Below, one piece after another: positions 11,101-18,155 of a DNA stretch of 56,599 bases. The notes below the pieces were generated by a model, which did not search any database, was not told the DNA's origin, and saw only the letters and a program-made list of their open reading frames with translations. How positions within the stretch are numbered: position 1 is the first letter of the stretch; every line of letters starts with the position of its first letter. Source of the stretch: JBFKMV01 sp041629655 (GTDB taxonomy: Bacteria > Acidobacteriota > Polarisedimenticolia > Polarisedimenticolales > Polarisedimenticolaceae); contig JBFKMV010000007.1 in assembly GCA_041629655.1 (NCBI GenBank), positions 1-56,599 of the forward strand. Direction: 5' to 3'. Made by a program: the position numbers and the translations under genes.

Positions 11101-11290
11101 GACGCGTGAGTTCAGCGTCCGCGGTGGGACCAGCCTCCAGCTCTCGGCCGAGGTGTTCAACCTGCTCAACGACGGGACGTACACGATCTACAACCCCTTC
11201 GAACAGCGCGGGTTCCGGCTCAACGGCAACAACGACGCCTATCGCCGCTTCGGACGCCGGTTCCAGCTGGGGATGCGATTGGCCTTCTGA
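8153..11290 (+). CDS. Oar-like TonB-dependent receptor with carboxypeptidase-regulatory domain
   Basis: A 1045-residue outer-membrane protein. The signal peptide (about 1-27) is followed by a CarboxypepD_reg beta-sandwich (about 30-115, GGLTVAVADADGPLPGATVR), then a plug (about 135-245) and a large barrel. The plug contains SIEEMEIITAGAGPEFGRAQGGYAN. This architecture is the Oar/SusC-like class that is greatly expanded in Acidobacteriota and usually takes up large oligomers; substrate unknown. The barrel ends in RRFGRRFQLGMRLAF, with the terminal Phe needed for BAM insertion. The ATG at 8153 is preferred to an upstream GTG because it directly precedes the charged signal-peptide N-region. It ends 10 nt before a convergent gene. 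Confidence 0.9.
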   Translation: MNDDRRARRIGLVAMVLALLPWTALAAQLTGGLTVAVADADGPLPGATVRVTHPEQRVGDYAERTDANGLAFFPVLPAGGGYAVEISSPGLGTVRLDAVRVAASGNRTLPVTLAGEYTERVRVLDRPPVVDLEKSATSTKFSDEFIHDLPVLGRFYQNVLTLAPGVQDADGDGNPNVHGSRARDFKALVNGVSNVDPLTGQYRANVNPNSIEEMEIITAGAGPEFGRAQGGYANILQKQGGNEFEGVFDAIYRTSALDGDGAVTVPRDRSPKFDWIQPSLQISGPIVKDRAWYRLSHEWIDRDDPINTLSAIEVVTQKQQISSDQITWQVSPRNKLAFKYDANPLDVFNFGVSSLLGASASQEQRFDAETYSMLWSAPYSPRVYVESLVAWQDGGFSILPAQRGVPNDCVAGPDFIEAAQCDNLQDGRTSGSYWRDFRDHRQRFTVKSDATMHLRERFLGMSHQFKFGLIVENERYVRDITERPRIEFEVFRPDPGNAGRRIDPIGLVRMEIGVPARQRARATGMTWGVYFKDQMKPAQNLTIEVGARLEREFADAPGITPFDPAAEVAEYEARRAAGSSEAIARINTFTAFEGSAVLQEQLKQMLNLEGNLNQLFGPVVNQSAAQIKRRRPTDIRLLNTNLAPFLAVSWDPWSDGKTKFALTAGRHYNSIPLIVPLHETAPAATSIDLRAQRLGGVWRVLDVTSVRGKMNPVANLNVIDHDLRTPYQDEFTFTFQRELWSETALNLSYVRRDFEDQLQDFDINHVSGDFGKCVIDRVSGSSAIDTRGGPDGIIDDCTGAYVAGEPEEGAPISTAPLLSRPDGVPDLYSLSPFWGSVSMIGNFNRARYEGVVLELVRRQYRGWEMQASYTWSMARGDGEDYDQLLGDDHSLRADEQGFQATDQRHVFKLAATTITPWGIRLGGTATWQSGLPYSVLAQRFSFETTVPALEGFGSDTAQSREIYTSGTRNDQRNVSYWDFGVKATREFSVRGGTSLQLSAEVFNLLNDGTYTIYNPFEQRGFRLNGNNDAYRRFGRRFQLGMRLAF

Positions 11291-11300
11291 ACGGCGAGGT

Positions 11301-11741
11301 CTAGTCGTCGTCCTTGCGCTCCACGCCGGTCTGGCCGCCGTACCGCGGCAGCTTGTCGGTGATCGCGAACCACGGCGCCCCGTGATCGACGTAGACGTGG
11401 GCCGCGGGAGCGCGGTCGATCTCGCCGTCCAGGCTGGCCCGGGCCACGTGGACCTCGCCGGGCCAGCGCGGGCCCGCGTAGAACAGCGGGCTGCCGCAGA
11501 CGCCGCAGAACGAGCGCGTGGCGTCGGTGTCGGTGCGGTAGCGCCGCAGGTCGCCCTCGCCGGCCAGCATCGTGAGCTGGCCGTCGGGCACCCCGACCCA
11601 GGTCACGAACGCGGCGCCGTGCGCGCGGCGACAGTTCTGGCAGTGGCAGTGGCTGCAGAAGCGCGTCGGCGGTGCGATCCGGAACCGGACCGTCCCGCAG
11701 AGACACGCGCCGCTCACCGGACCGTGGCCGTCTTGCTTCAT
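11301..11741 (-). CDS. GFA/CENP-V family zinc protein
   Basis: A 146-residue protein of the GFA family (the fold of glutathione-dependent formaldehyde-activating enzyme and CENP-V). The zinc ligands are evident: CLCGTVRF (residues ~12-19), CSHCHCQNCRR (~30-40) and FCGVCGSPLFY (~80-90). Most bacterial members have no proven reaction, so a formaldehyde-glutathione role should not be assumed. The ATG at 11741 has GGAGGG 9 nt upstream. The C-terminus is acidic (RKDDD). It is convergent with the Oar-like receptor and divergent from the next membrane protein. Confidence 0.87.
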   Translation of the reverse strand: MKQDGHGPVSGACLCGTVRFRIAPPTRFCSHCHCQNCRRAHGAAFVTWVGVPDGQLTMLAGEGDLRRYRTDTDATRSFCGVCGSPLFYAGPRWPGEVHVARASLDGEIDRAPAAHVYVDHGAPWFAITDKLPRYGGQTGVERKDDD

Positions 11742-11768
11742 CGTCGCGCTCCCTCCGCCGGACGCTGA

Positions 11769-11774
11769 TATGAT
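11769..11774 (+). promoter_or_regulatory. Candidate -10 element for the small membrane protein
   Basis: TATGAT lies about 46 nt before the start codon, in the divergent intergenic region. No clear -35 is visible. Confidence 0.3.
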
Positions 11775-11819
11775 AACCCGCTTCCGGGGACACCCCGCGG
11801 ACAGAGGATGGGAGACCCG

Positions 11820-12302
11820 ATGCGCGGACGCATTGCCACCGGACTGACCTTGATCGTGCTGGGCCTCGGGCTCTACGGCATGCGCTACCTCGAACCGGTC
11901 GGGGAATCGGTCACGCTGACGCTGCTCGGCGGTCTGTGCATCGCGGCCTACCTCTATACGCGGTTCTACCTGCTGCTGGTGATCGGGGGGATCGTCACCG
12001 GGCTGGGGATCGGCTCGTTCGGCGAGCGCACGTTCTACTTCGTCGGGGAGTTCACGGAGCTGGGGCTGGGAATCGGCTTCGTGCTGATCTGGCTGATCAC
12101 GCTGGTCTACCAACGACGCTCGCACTGGTGGCCGCTGATCCCGGGGGCCGTGTTGATCCTGCTCGGGTTCCGGGCCTGGGGCAGCTTCCGCAGGTTCCTG
12201 TTCTCCGAGGGCTGGCCGCTGATCCTGGTGATCATCGGCGTGCTGATCCTGCTCGGCTCGATCGGCCGGTCGAAGGGCGCGCGCCGGGCCAAGCGCTCCT
12301 GA
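11820..12302 (+). CDS. Small polytopic membrane protein, LiaF/LiaI TM-region-like
   Basis: A 160-residue integral membrane protein with about six hydrophobic segments, for example IATGLTLIVLGLGLYGMRYL, LLLVIGGIVTGLGIGSF, GIGFVLIWLITLVYQ, WWPLIPGAVLILLGF and WPLILVIIGVLILLGSI, and a basic C-tail. The repeated WPLILIxxGxxLL pattern resembles the transmembrane region shared by LiaI/LiaF-type envelope-stress proteins, but no C-terminal LiaF domain is present. Of two possible ATG codons the second (11820) has GGGAG at the right distance. The glycosidase gene starts 15 nt downstream, so the two are probably cotranscribed. Function unknown. Confidence 0.72.
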   Translation: MRGRIATGLTLIVLGLGLYGMRYLEPVGESVTLTLLGGLCIAAYLYTRFYLLLVIGGIVTGLGIGSFGERTFYFVGEFTELGLGIGFVLIWLITLVYQRRSHWWPLIPGAVLILLGFRAWGSFRRFLFSEGWPLILVIIGVLILLGSIGRSKGARRAKRS

Positions 12303-12316
12303 GCGGCGGAGGCGAC

Positions 12317-13351
12317 GTGCGCGACCGGCTCCTGCTCCTGGCGCTGCTGGCCACGCTGCCGCCGGCCGTTGCGCCCGCGGCCGCGGAGAAGATCCGCGGG
12401 GTCGTGATCTCGACCCATACCAGCGGGCACGAGTGGGGCTCGGACGCGATCGCGACGACGATCGAGGATATCCGCGCGGTCGGCGCCGGGTGGGTCTCGA
12501 CGCACCCCTACGCGGGGATCCGCGCCGACGGTACGGTGCGGTTCCGCGACTTCGACCCCGAGAACCCGCCGGCCCACATCGTGCGTCCGATCCGCGAGGC
12601 CCACCGCCTGGGGCTCAAGATCCTGATCAAGCCGCACCTGGCCTACTGGGGCTCGCCGTTCCGCTGGCGCGGCGAGATCGAGTTCGAGACGCCCGAGCAG
12701 TGGGAGCGGTTCTTCGACGACTACGAGCGCTGGATCGTCAAGCTGGCCCGGGCCTGCCGCGAGGCGGACGGCTTCGTGATCGGCACCGAGCTCGACCGCA
12801 CGCTGGGCCACGAACGGCGCTGGCGCCGGATCGTGGCGCGCGTTCGCAAGGCGACGCCCGTGCCGTTGACCTACGCCGCCAACTGGAGCGACTACCGCAC
12901 CGTCCCGTTCTGGGACGCGCTGGACACGATCGGCATCCAGGCCTACTTCCCGATCAGCGACGGCGACGCCCCGGACACGGCCGCGCTCGAGCGCGGTTGG
13001 CGCCGACGGATGGCCGAGCTGGCCGAATACTCCCGCTCCGAGCGCCGCCCGGTGCTGTTCACCGAGCTGGGCTACAACCGCTCGCTCGACGCGGCGCGGC
13101 GGCCCTGGGAGGCGCGCGTCGACGGACCCGAGGCGGAAGCGCTCCAGGAAGCCTGCCTGCGCGTCGCGCTGCGCGCCATCGAGGCCGAACCGGCCGTCGC
13201 CGGGGTGTTCCTGTGGAAGTGGTTCCCGAACCCGCACCCGGTCGGCCGCAACTTCCAGCTAGCCACCCCGCAGCTCAAGCAGGCCATCGCCGAGGTGTGG
13301 AAGCGCCCCGCCGGTCGGAGCGCGGAAGAGGCGCCGGCAACCTCGCGCTGA
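12317..13351 (+). CDS. Secreted GH113-like TIM-barrel glycosidase
   Basis: A 344-residue protein with a signal peptide (about 1-24, LLLLALLATLPPAVAPAAA) and a single TIM barrel similar to glycoside hydrolase family 113 and related uncharacterised glycosidases. Family landmarks in order: GAGWVSTHPYAGIRADGTV, ILIKPHLAYWG, FVIGTELDRT (candidate acid/base Glu), LTYAANWSDYRTVPFWDALD, IGIQAYFPIS, VLFTELGYN (candidate nucleophile Glu) and FLWKWFPNP. Known GH113 enzymes hydrolyse beta-mannans, but the substrate of this subgroup is untested. The GTG start at 12317 has GGAGG 5 nt upstream and begins a proper signal peptide. It probably forms an operon with the membrane protein before it. Confidence 0.82.
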   Translation: MRDRLLLLALLATLPPAVAPAAAEKIRGVVISTHTSGHEWGSDAIATTIEDIRAVGAGWVSTHPYAGIRADGTVRFRDFDPENPPAHIVRPIREAHRLGLKILIKPHLAYWGSPFRWRGEIEFETPEQWERFFDDYERWIVKLARACREADGFVIGTELDRTLGHERRWRRIVARVRKATPVPLTYAANWSDYRTVPFWDALDTIGIQAYFPISDGDAPDTAALERGWRRRMAELAEYSRSERRPVLFTELGYNRSLDAARRPWEARVDGPEAEALQEACLRVALRAIEAEPAVAGVFLWKWFPNPHPVGRNFQLATPQLKQAIAEVWKRPAGRSAEEAPATSR

Positions 13352-13358
13352 GCGGCGC

Positions 13359-15116
13359 TCAGCGGATGTAACCGAGGCTCTTCAGCTTCTCCATCGCCTC
13401 GTCGTGCGTCGGGTCCTGCGCAGCGTCCGTCTCGACGGCGGCGCGCAGCAGGTGGGTCCGGTCGGTGCCGGGGTAGGCCTCGACCATCCGGACCGGGCGG
13501 CGCTCGAGCAACCCCGGATCGATCGCCTCGACCAGCACGCCGCCGTCCGGGGGCGCGTGCCGGAGCATCCGGGCGTCCTGGGGCAGACCGAGCAGGTACA
13601 GCACCGTCGGGGCGACCTGGTAGATGCTCGCCGGCCGGTCGAGCGGACCGGGACGGATCCCGGGGCCCGCCAGCAGCATCACCCCCTCGGGGCGGTGGGA
13701 GCCAGAGTTTCCCGGCACGCGGAACCGCACGCGGCTCATGTCGATCCCGCGCTGCCCGTCGAACACCTCGGCCGCCGCGCGGGCGGCGTGGGAGAACCGC
13801 ACCGTCAGGGCGGGATCGCCGGGTTGCCAGGCGGGGTCGCCCGTGTGCACGGCGACCGAGACGAACACCGGGCCGCCGTCCCCGGTTCGCAGCCGCTCCA
13901 GCACGCCCCGGATCCGTTGCGCCACCGCATCGGCCTGATCGAGCGGGACGATCCCCTTCGGCTCGACGCCCTCCAGGTTGAGCCAGATCCGCTTCTCGTG
14001 GCGGTACAGCTCGCTGATCGCGAACGCCACGCCCTGCTCGACGATCCCGACTTCCTCGAGAAACACCGGAAGCTGGAGCAGGGTCGCCTCGTCGCGCCGC
14101 ATCGGCCCGCCCCCGTGGTCGGAAACCACGACCAGCGTCGCCTCGGGCCCCGCCAGCCGCACGATCTCCCCGAGCATCCGGTCCACGTAGCGGTAGTAGG
14201 CCGGAATCACCCGCGCCAGCACCGGGTCCGGCTCGCCGTCCTCCGGAAACGCGTTCGACGCGGGATCCATGTGGCGCCAGGTCAGGTGCTGCGCCACGTC
14301 GATGCCGGCGAAGTACGCCGCCACGAGCTGCGGCCGTTCGGTGTCGGCGACGATCTGGAGCGCGGCCAGCGTGCGCGCGTCGTCGAGCAGGAACTTCCTG
14401 AACTCCTCGGTGCAGCCGATCGCGTCGAGCTCTCCGCGGAGCAGCTTGACCCGCGCGCGCTCGCGCAACGTCGGGGCGAACGAGGCCGGATGGACCTGCC
14501 CCGGCTGCAGGCGCTCGGGATCGAAGCGCTTGGAGAGATAGACGCCCTCGATCGGCTCGGCGGGGTACGACCCGAACCAGCTCAGCACGGCCGAGCGACC
14601 GCCCGCCGCGCCGACCAGCTCCCACACGGCCGGGGTCCGGCGGTCCGGCGGTCCGGCCTCGATGGTCTTGTAGGAGCCGGGCCGGCGGACCGTGAAGTTG
14701 ACGATCCCGTGCACGAAGCGCGGCACGCCGGTGGCGATGGTGGCCCACACCGCGGGCGAGATGGTCGGATCCTCGGACACCAGCACGCCGTGCGCTCCCC
14801 GCTCCATCAGCGCCTGGAAGTGCGGCAGGTCGCCGCGCTCCGCCCAGGGGCCCAGCAGGTCCCAGGTCGCGCCGTCGACCCCGATCAGCCAGACCGGGCC
14901 GTGGAGGCCGCCGGGGGCCGGCAGCGGTCCGTCGAACGCCGGGTAGCGCAGGCCGGGGAAGTCCGCGGCGGTGGGCTCGGCCGGAAACCCCGGGACCGCG
15001 GACGGCGCGGGGTCGACCGCCGGCCCGCTCGCGCAGGCCGCGGCGAGCAGCAGCAGCGCGACCGCCGGCAGCGCGACGGTTCGCGGGGCGGCGGTGCTGG
15101 GACGGGGTCGCGACAT
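13359..15116 (-). CDS. Lipoprotein phosphodiesterase/nucleotide pyrophosphatase, alkaline phosphatase superfamily
   Basis: A 585-residue lipoprotein (lipobox LAAAC near residue 28) of the type I phosphodiesterase/alkaline-phosphatase superfamily. The N-terminal metal motif is VWLIGVDGATWDLL and the nucleophile is probably the Thr in EDPTISPAVWATIATG. The second metal site is VVVSDHGGGPMRRDEA, and a His of GNSGSHRPEGVMLLAGPGI lies near the C-terminus, followed by YQVAPTVLYLLGLP. Members hydrolyse nucleotide or lipid-linked phosphodiesters outside the cytoplasm; the substrate is unknown. The start ATG lies just before a basic signal-peptide region. The pyrophosphatase gene is upstream on the same strand, 47 nt away, and it converges with the glycosidase gene across 7 nt. 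Confidence 0.86.
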   Translation of the reverse strand: MSRPRPSTAAPRTVALPAVALLLLAAACASGPAVDPAPSAVPGFPAEPTAADFPGLRYPAFDGPLPAPGGLHGPVWLIGVDGATWDLLGPWAERGDLPHFQALMERGAHGVLVSEDPTISPAVWATIATGVPRFVHGIVNFTVRRPGSYKTIEAGPPDRRTPAVWELVGAAGGRSAVLSWFGSYPAEPIEGVYLSKRFDPERLQPGQVHPASFAPTLRERARVKLLRGELDAIGCTEEFRKFLLDDARTLAALQIVADTERPQLVAAYFAGIDVAQHLTWRHMDPASNAFPEDGEPDPVLARVIPAYYRYVDRMLGEIVRLAGPEATLVVVSDHGGGPMRRDEATLLQLPVFLEEVGIVEQGVAFAISELYRHEKRIWLNLEGVEPKGIVPLDQADAVAQRIRGVLERLRTGDGGPVFVSVAVHTGDPAWQPGDPALTVRFSHAARAAAEVFDGQRGIDMSRVRFRVPGNSGSHRPEGVMLLAGPGIRPGPLDRPASIYQVAPTVLYLLGLPQDARMLRHAPPDGGVLVEAIDPGLLERRPVRMVEAYPGTDRTHLLRAAVETDAAQDPTHDEAMEKLKSLGYIR

Positions 15117-15163
15117 CGCGGGCAAACTTAATCGGTTTCCGCGGCCTGACAAGCGGCGCGGCC

Positions 15164-15775
15164 CTACTTGCCGAACTCCTCCTCGTAGTCCGCCAGGGCC
15201 GCCTTGACCACCTCCAGCGCGTGCTCGACGCCGTAGATGTGCTCGACGTAGGCGCTGCCCTTGGCGCCGGGGACCAGCTTGTAGGTCGAGAAGTAGTGGC
15301 TCAGCCGCTCGGTCAGCGCGCTCGGCAGGTCGTCGACGTCGCGCGCGCGGCCCCAGAAGTTGTCGTTCTCCAGCACCGCGATGATCTTGTCGTCGGCCTC
15401 GTCCTGGTCGATCATCTGCAACCCGCCAACCACGCGGGTGTCGAGCAGCACCTCCGAGCGGTTGATCGGGCGCTCGCTGACCACGCAGATGTCCAGGGGG
15501 TCGCCGTCCGCCCGCCGCGCCTTCGTCGACAGCGCCCCGACCCGCCGGCCGCAGAACGTCTGCGGGATGAAACCGTACAGCGTCGGCGGCTGCGACGAGG
15601 TGCGCTGGGGCCGGTCGACGCGCAGGTATCCGGTCTCCTTGTCGATCTCGTACTTGACCGTGTCGAACGGGGTGATCTCGATGTAGGCGTGCACCCGCCC
15701 CGGCGTCTCGCGGCCGGGACTCAGACCGTGCCAGGGGTGGGGACGCCAGCGAAAGAACGGTTTGGGGAAGCTCAA
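15164..15775 (-). CDS. ppa: Inorganic pyrophosphatase, family I
   Basis: A 203-residue soluble enzyme that hydrolyses pyrophosphate to phosphate. The family I signature is present: DGDPLDICVV holds the metal-binding aspartates. YGFIPQTFCG (substrate region), NRSEVLLDTRVVGGLQMIDQ and DEADDKIIAVLENDNFWG also match. It is longer than the 175-residue E. coli enzyme mainly by an N-terminal extension (FFRWRPHPWHGLSPG) also seen in some eukaryote-like family members. No in-frame ATG lies near the conserved N-terminus; a TTG with GGAGGG 7 nt upstream is the best start. It probably heads a transcript that includes the phosphodiesterase lipoprotein. Confidence 0.92.
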   Translation of the reverse strand: MSFPKPFFRWRPHPWHGLSPGRETPGRVHAYIEITPFDTVKYEIDKETGYLRVDRPQRTSSQPPTLYGFIPQTFCGRRVGALSTKARRADGDPLDICVVSERPINRSEVLLDTRVVGGLQMIDQDEADDKIIAVLENDNFWGRARDVDDLPSALTERLSHYFSTYKLVPGAKGSAYVEHIYGVEHALEVVKAALADYEEEFGK

Positions 15776-15837
15776 GACCGACCCTCCGAATCCCGACCCG
15801 AGCGGCGCTCATTGTACATGCCGCGGTCGATGCGGCG

Positions 15838-15867
15838 TTGACCGACGGCCTCCGGCTCGTGTATAAG
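15838..15867 (+). promoter_or_regulatory. Sigma-70-type promoter for the secreted Cys-rich protein
   Basis: TTGACC (15838-15843), an 18-nt spacer and TATAAG (15862-15867) make one of the best housekeeping-type promoters in the window. It gives a 5' leader of roughly 115 nt. Confidence 0.6.
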
Positions 15868-15988
15868 GTCTTCAAGAGTCCCCGCACACCTCGTCTCGCT
15901 CACCACGATACGGGACGTCACCGGGCCGGGTCACACGGCGAAGTCATTCAGGCGGTCGGTCCTCGGCTCATCTCTGGAGGGGGTCCAG

Positions 15989-17479
15989 ATGCAAGGTACC
16001 CAGGTCGTGTCCCGCACGGTGCGCTGCGCGCTCGCGATGCTGATCGCGATGGCCGCGCTGGCACCACCCACCCTGGCCGGCCCGCCGTTCGCCATCATCG
16101 ACAACGGCACGGTGCAGCTCGGCGTCCACTGCGAAGGTCACCTCAACGTGCCGGGCGGCGTGCCGTCCTCCGGCACCGGCACGACGTTCGTCGGCCTGCG
16201 TTTCCTGCCCACCGGCGCCGAGGCGACCGCGCCGGGCTGCCTGTGCGAGGGCTGGGGCGCCGCGGATCCGGCCGCCGGGATTACCGGCGGGGGCAACGAG
16301 GCCTACGGCGGAACGTTCAACCTGTTCAACGTGGGCTGCAACTCCACACCCAACACGGCGATGACCAGCGCGGACGTGGACGGCATCCTGCGGGTGACCC
16401 ATGACTATCACCCGACGGTCTCGCCATTCCTGTACGAGGTGACCGTCACGCTCACCAACATCTCCGCGGCGCTGATCAACGACGTGCGTTACCGCCGCGT
16501 GATGGACTGGGACGTCGAGCCCACAGCCTTCCGCGAGTTCGTGACCCTGGACGACGCGGGGGCGGCCAACCTGATCTTCTCGAGCGATGACGGATTCGCG
16601 AGCTGGAACCCGCTGACCGGGCCGAGCCAGATCCTGTTCTCCGGCAGCGCGGTGGACAGCGGGCCGGCCGACCACGGGGCGTTGTTCGACTTCTCGTTCG
16701 GGCCGCTGTCGCCGGGCGGGACGATCACGTTCCAGACCTACTACGGAGCGGCGCCCGACGAGGCGTCGGCCGACGCCGCGCGCGCGGCGCTGGGCATCCT
16801 GGTCTACTCCTACGGGCAGCCCAACGTGGCCGGGGGGCCCAACCTGGGCATCCCCAACACCTTCATCTTCGGCTTCAAGGGCGTCGGCGAGTGTCCGGAG
16901 GACGCCGACCCGGCGTCCCAGGGCTACTGGCACCGCCAGTGCCTCGGCCTGCCGGCCGGCGATCCGGACTGCCCGGGCATCGATCCCGGCCGCAACGGAC
17001 GCGGCCCGACGGCGCCGACCGAGCCGGATTTCTGCCCCGACCTCACGACCTGCGCCGACACGCGCCTCGAGGATTTGGGCTTCTTCGGCACCCTGACCTG
17101 CGACGGGATGGACGCCGATCCGGCCAGCGACAAGTGCGAGAAAGCGACCAAGCAGCTCACCGCGCTGATCCTGAACGTCTGCTCGGGCCGGCTCAGCGAC
17201 GGCTGCGAGGTCGACGTCAGCGCCGAGGGTTGCTCGTCCACGAGCGTGGGCGCGCTGATCGACGAGCTGGCGCAGCTGATCCAGGACGGCTTCTGCGACG
17301 AGGCCAACGCGTGCGCCGGCGCGGTCAACGAGGGTGACGCGCTGGTCGGGGGCGGCGGTGGCCTCACCGATCCGCCCGCGGACGAGATCTCGATCGTCCC
17401 CGGCGACGAGGAGCTCGGCGAGGAGCCCGAGTCGCCGCGGCTGCGCAGGACCGGGCGTCGCGGGGCCCGCGACCGCTGA
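15989..17479 (+). CDS. Secreted cysteine-rich protein of unknown function
   Basis: A 496-residue exported protein with a signal peptide (about 1-30, ending PPTLAG). The mature N-terminal domain (about 31-300) is beta-rich, with TVTLTNISAALINDVRYRRV and RRVMDWDVEPTAFREF, a pattern seen in extracellular beta-sandwich proteins. From GVGECPEDADPASQGYWHRQ onward the C-terminal third is a separate cysteine-rich domain. Its last 40 residues are acidic, then a basic RRTGRRGARDR tail. I do not recognise a named family. It has a strong SD (GGAGGGGG), its own promoter and a strong terminator, so it is monocistronic. It may be a surface or extracellular structural protein. Confidence 0.75.
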   Translation: MQGTQVVSRTVRCALAMLIAMAALAPPTLAGPPFAIIDNGTVQLGVHCEGHLNVPGGVPSSGTGTTFVGLRFLPTGAEATAPGCLCEGWGAADPAAGITGGGNEAYGGTFNLFNVGCNSTPNTAMTSADVDGILRVTHDYHPTVSPFLYEVTVTLTNISAALINDVRYRRVMDWDVEPTAFREFVTLDDAGAANLIFSSDDGFASWNPLTGPSQILFSGSAVDSGPADHGALFDFSFGPLSPGGTITFQTYYGAAPDEASADAARAALGILVYSYGQPNVAGGPNLGIPNTFIFGFKGVGECPEDADPASQGYWHRQCLGLPAGDPDCPGIDPGRNGRGPTAPTEPDFCPDLTTCADTRLEDLGFFGTLTCDGMDADPASDKCEKATKQLTALILNVCSGRLSDGCEVDVSAEGCSSTSVGALIDELAQLIQDGFCDEANACAGAVNEGDALVGGGGGLTDPPADEISIVPGDEELGEEPESPRLRRTGRRGARDR

Positions 17480-17504
17480 TCCGACCGTAGTCGTACGTGA
17501 CCCG

Positions 17505-17538
17505 ACGGGAGCCGCCACGGGGCGGCTCCCGCCTTTTT
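17505..17538 (+). terminator. Rho-independent terminator after the secreted protein
   Basis: A perfect stem gggagccgcc / ggcggctccc with an ACGG loop (17507-17530), followed by gcctttttgg. Confidence 0.9.
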
Positions 17539-17594
17539 GGGGGTGCGGCCGTTGCGGCGTGCGACAATGACCTGACCGGCCAGCGGAGATCGAC

Positions 17595-18092
17595 GTGCCC
17601 GCCACCCGCTACACCTACGCCGACAGCCCGATCGGGCGGCTGCTGTTGACCGCCACCGCCGCGGGGCTGACCGCGATCGAGTTCCCACGGGGTGACGTGC
17701 CGCGGCCCGCGCCTGCGGGAGCCGACGAGGACCGCCCGTCGTTCGACGACGTGCTGCGGCAGCTCGAGGCGTACTTCACCGGCCGGCTGCGCCACTTCGA
17801 CCTGCAGCTTGCGCCGGCCGGAACGGAGTTCCAGCGGCAAACCTGGGCTGCGCTGTGCGAGATCCCCTACGGCGAGACGCGCAGCTACGCCGAGATCGCC
17901 CGTCGCATCGGGCGGCCCCGCGCGATCCGCGCGGTCGGCGCGGCCAACGGCAGCAACCCGCTGCCGGTCGTGGTGCCGTGCCACCGCGTGATCGGCAGCG
18001 ACGGCGACCTGACCGGCTTCGGCGGCGGCCTGGAGCGCAAGCGCTTCCTGCTGCGGCTCGAGGGCGCCCTGCCCACGGGGTTGTTCGCCTGA
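17595..18092 (+). CDS. ogt: Methylated-DNA-[protein]-cysteine S-methyltransferase
   Basis: A 165-residue suicide DNA-repair protein that transfers alkyl groups from O6-alkylguanine or O4-alkylthymine to its own cysteine. The active site VVVPCHRVIGSDG (Cys near residue 134) and the DNA-binding segment FQRQTWAALCEIPYGETRSY, AEIARRIGRPRAIRAVG and ANGSNPLP are intact, as is LTGFGGGLERKRFLLRLEG after the active site. It lacks the Ada N-terminal zinc domain, so it is an Ogt-type enzyme. The GTG start has GGAG 7-8 nt upstream. It is followed after 63 nt by the symporter gene. Confidence 0.94.
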   Translation: MPATRYTYADSPIGRLLLTATAAGLTAIEFPRGDVPRPAPAGADEDRPSFDDVLRQLEAYFTGRLRHFDLQLAPAGTEFQRQTWAALCEIPYGETRSYAEIARRIGRPRAIRAVGAANGSNPLPVVVPCHRVIGSDGDLTGFGGGLERKRFLLRLEGALPTGLFA

Positions 18093-18115
18093 ACCGGCGC
18101 GCGGCGCCGCGGCGA

Positions 18116-18145
18116 TTGCTTTCGCCCCTCGCGATCCGGTAGGAT
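18116..18145 (+). promoter_or_regulatory. Candidate promoter of the symporter gene
   Basis: TTGCTT (18116-18121), an 18-nt spacer and TAGGAT (18140-18145). The -10 ends only 10 nt before the GTG start codon and no SD is visible, so the mRNA may be leaderless or nearly so. Confidence 0.45.
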
Positions 18146-18155
18146 TCGGCCGCCC

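Noticed and set aside
13359..15887. A single 842-residue protein joining pyrophosphatase and phosphodiesterase regions
   Set aside because: The first 257 codons are an out-of-frame reading of the pyrophosphatase gene. The real start is the ATG before the lipoprotein signal peptide.
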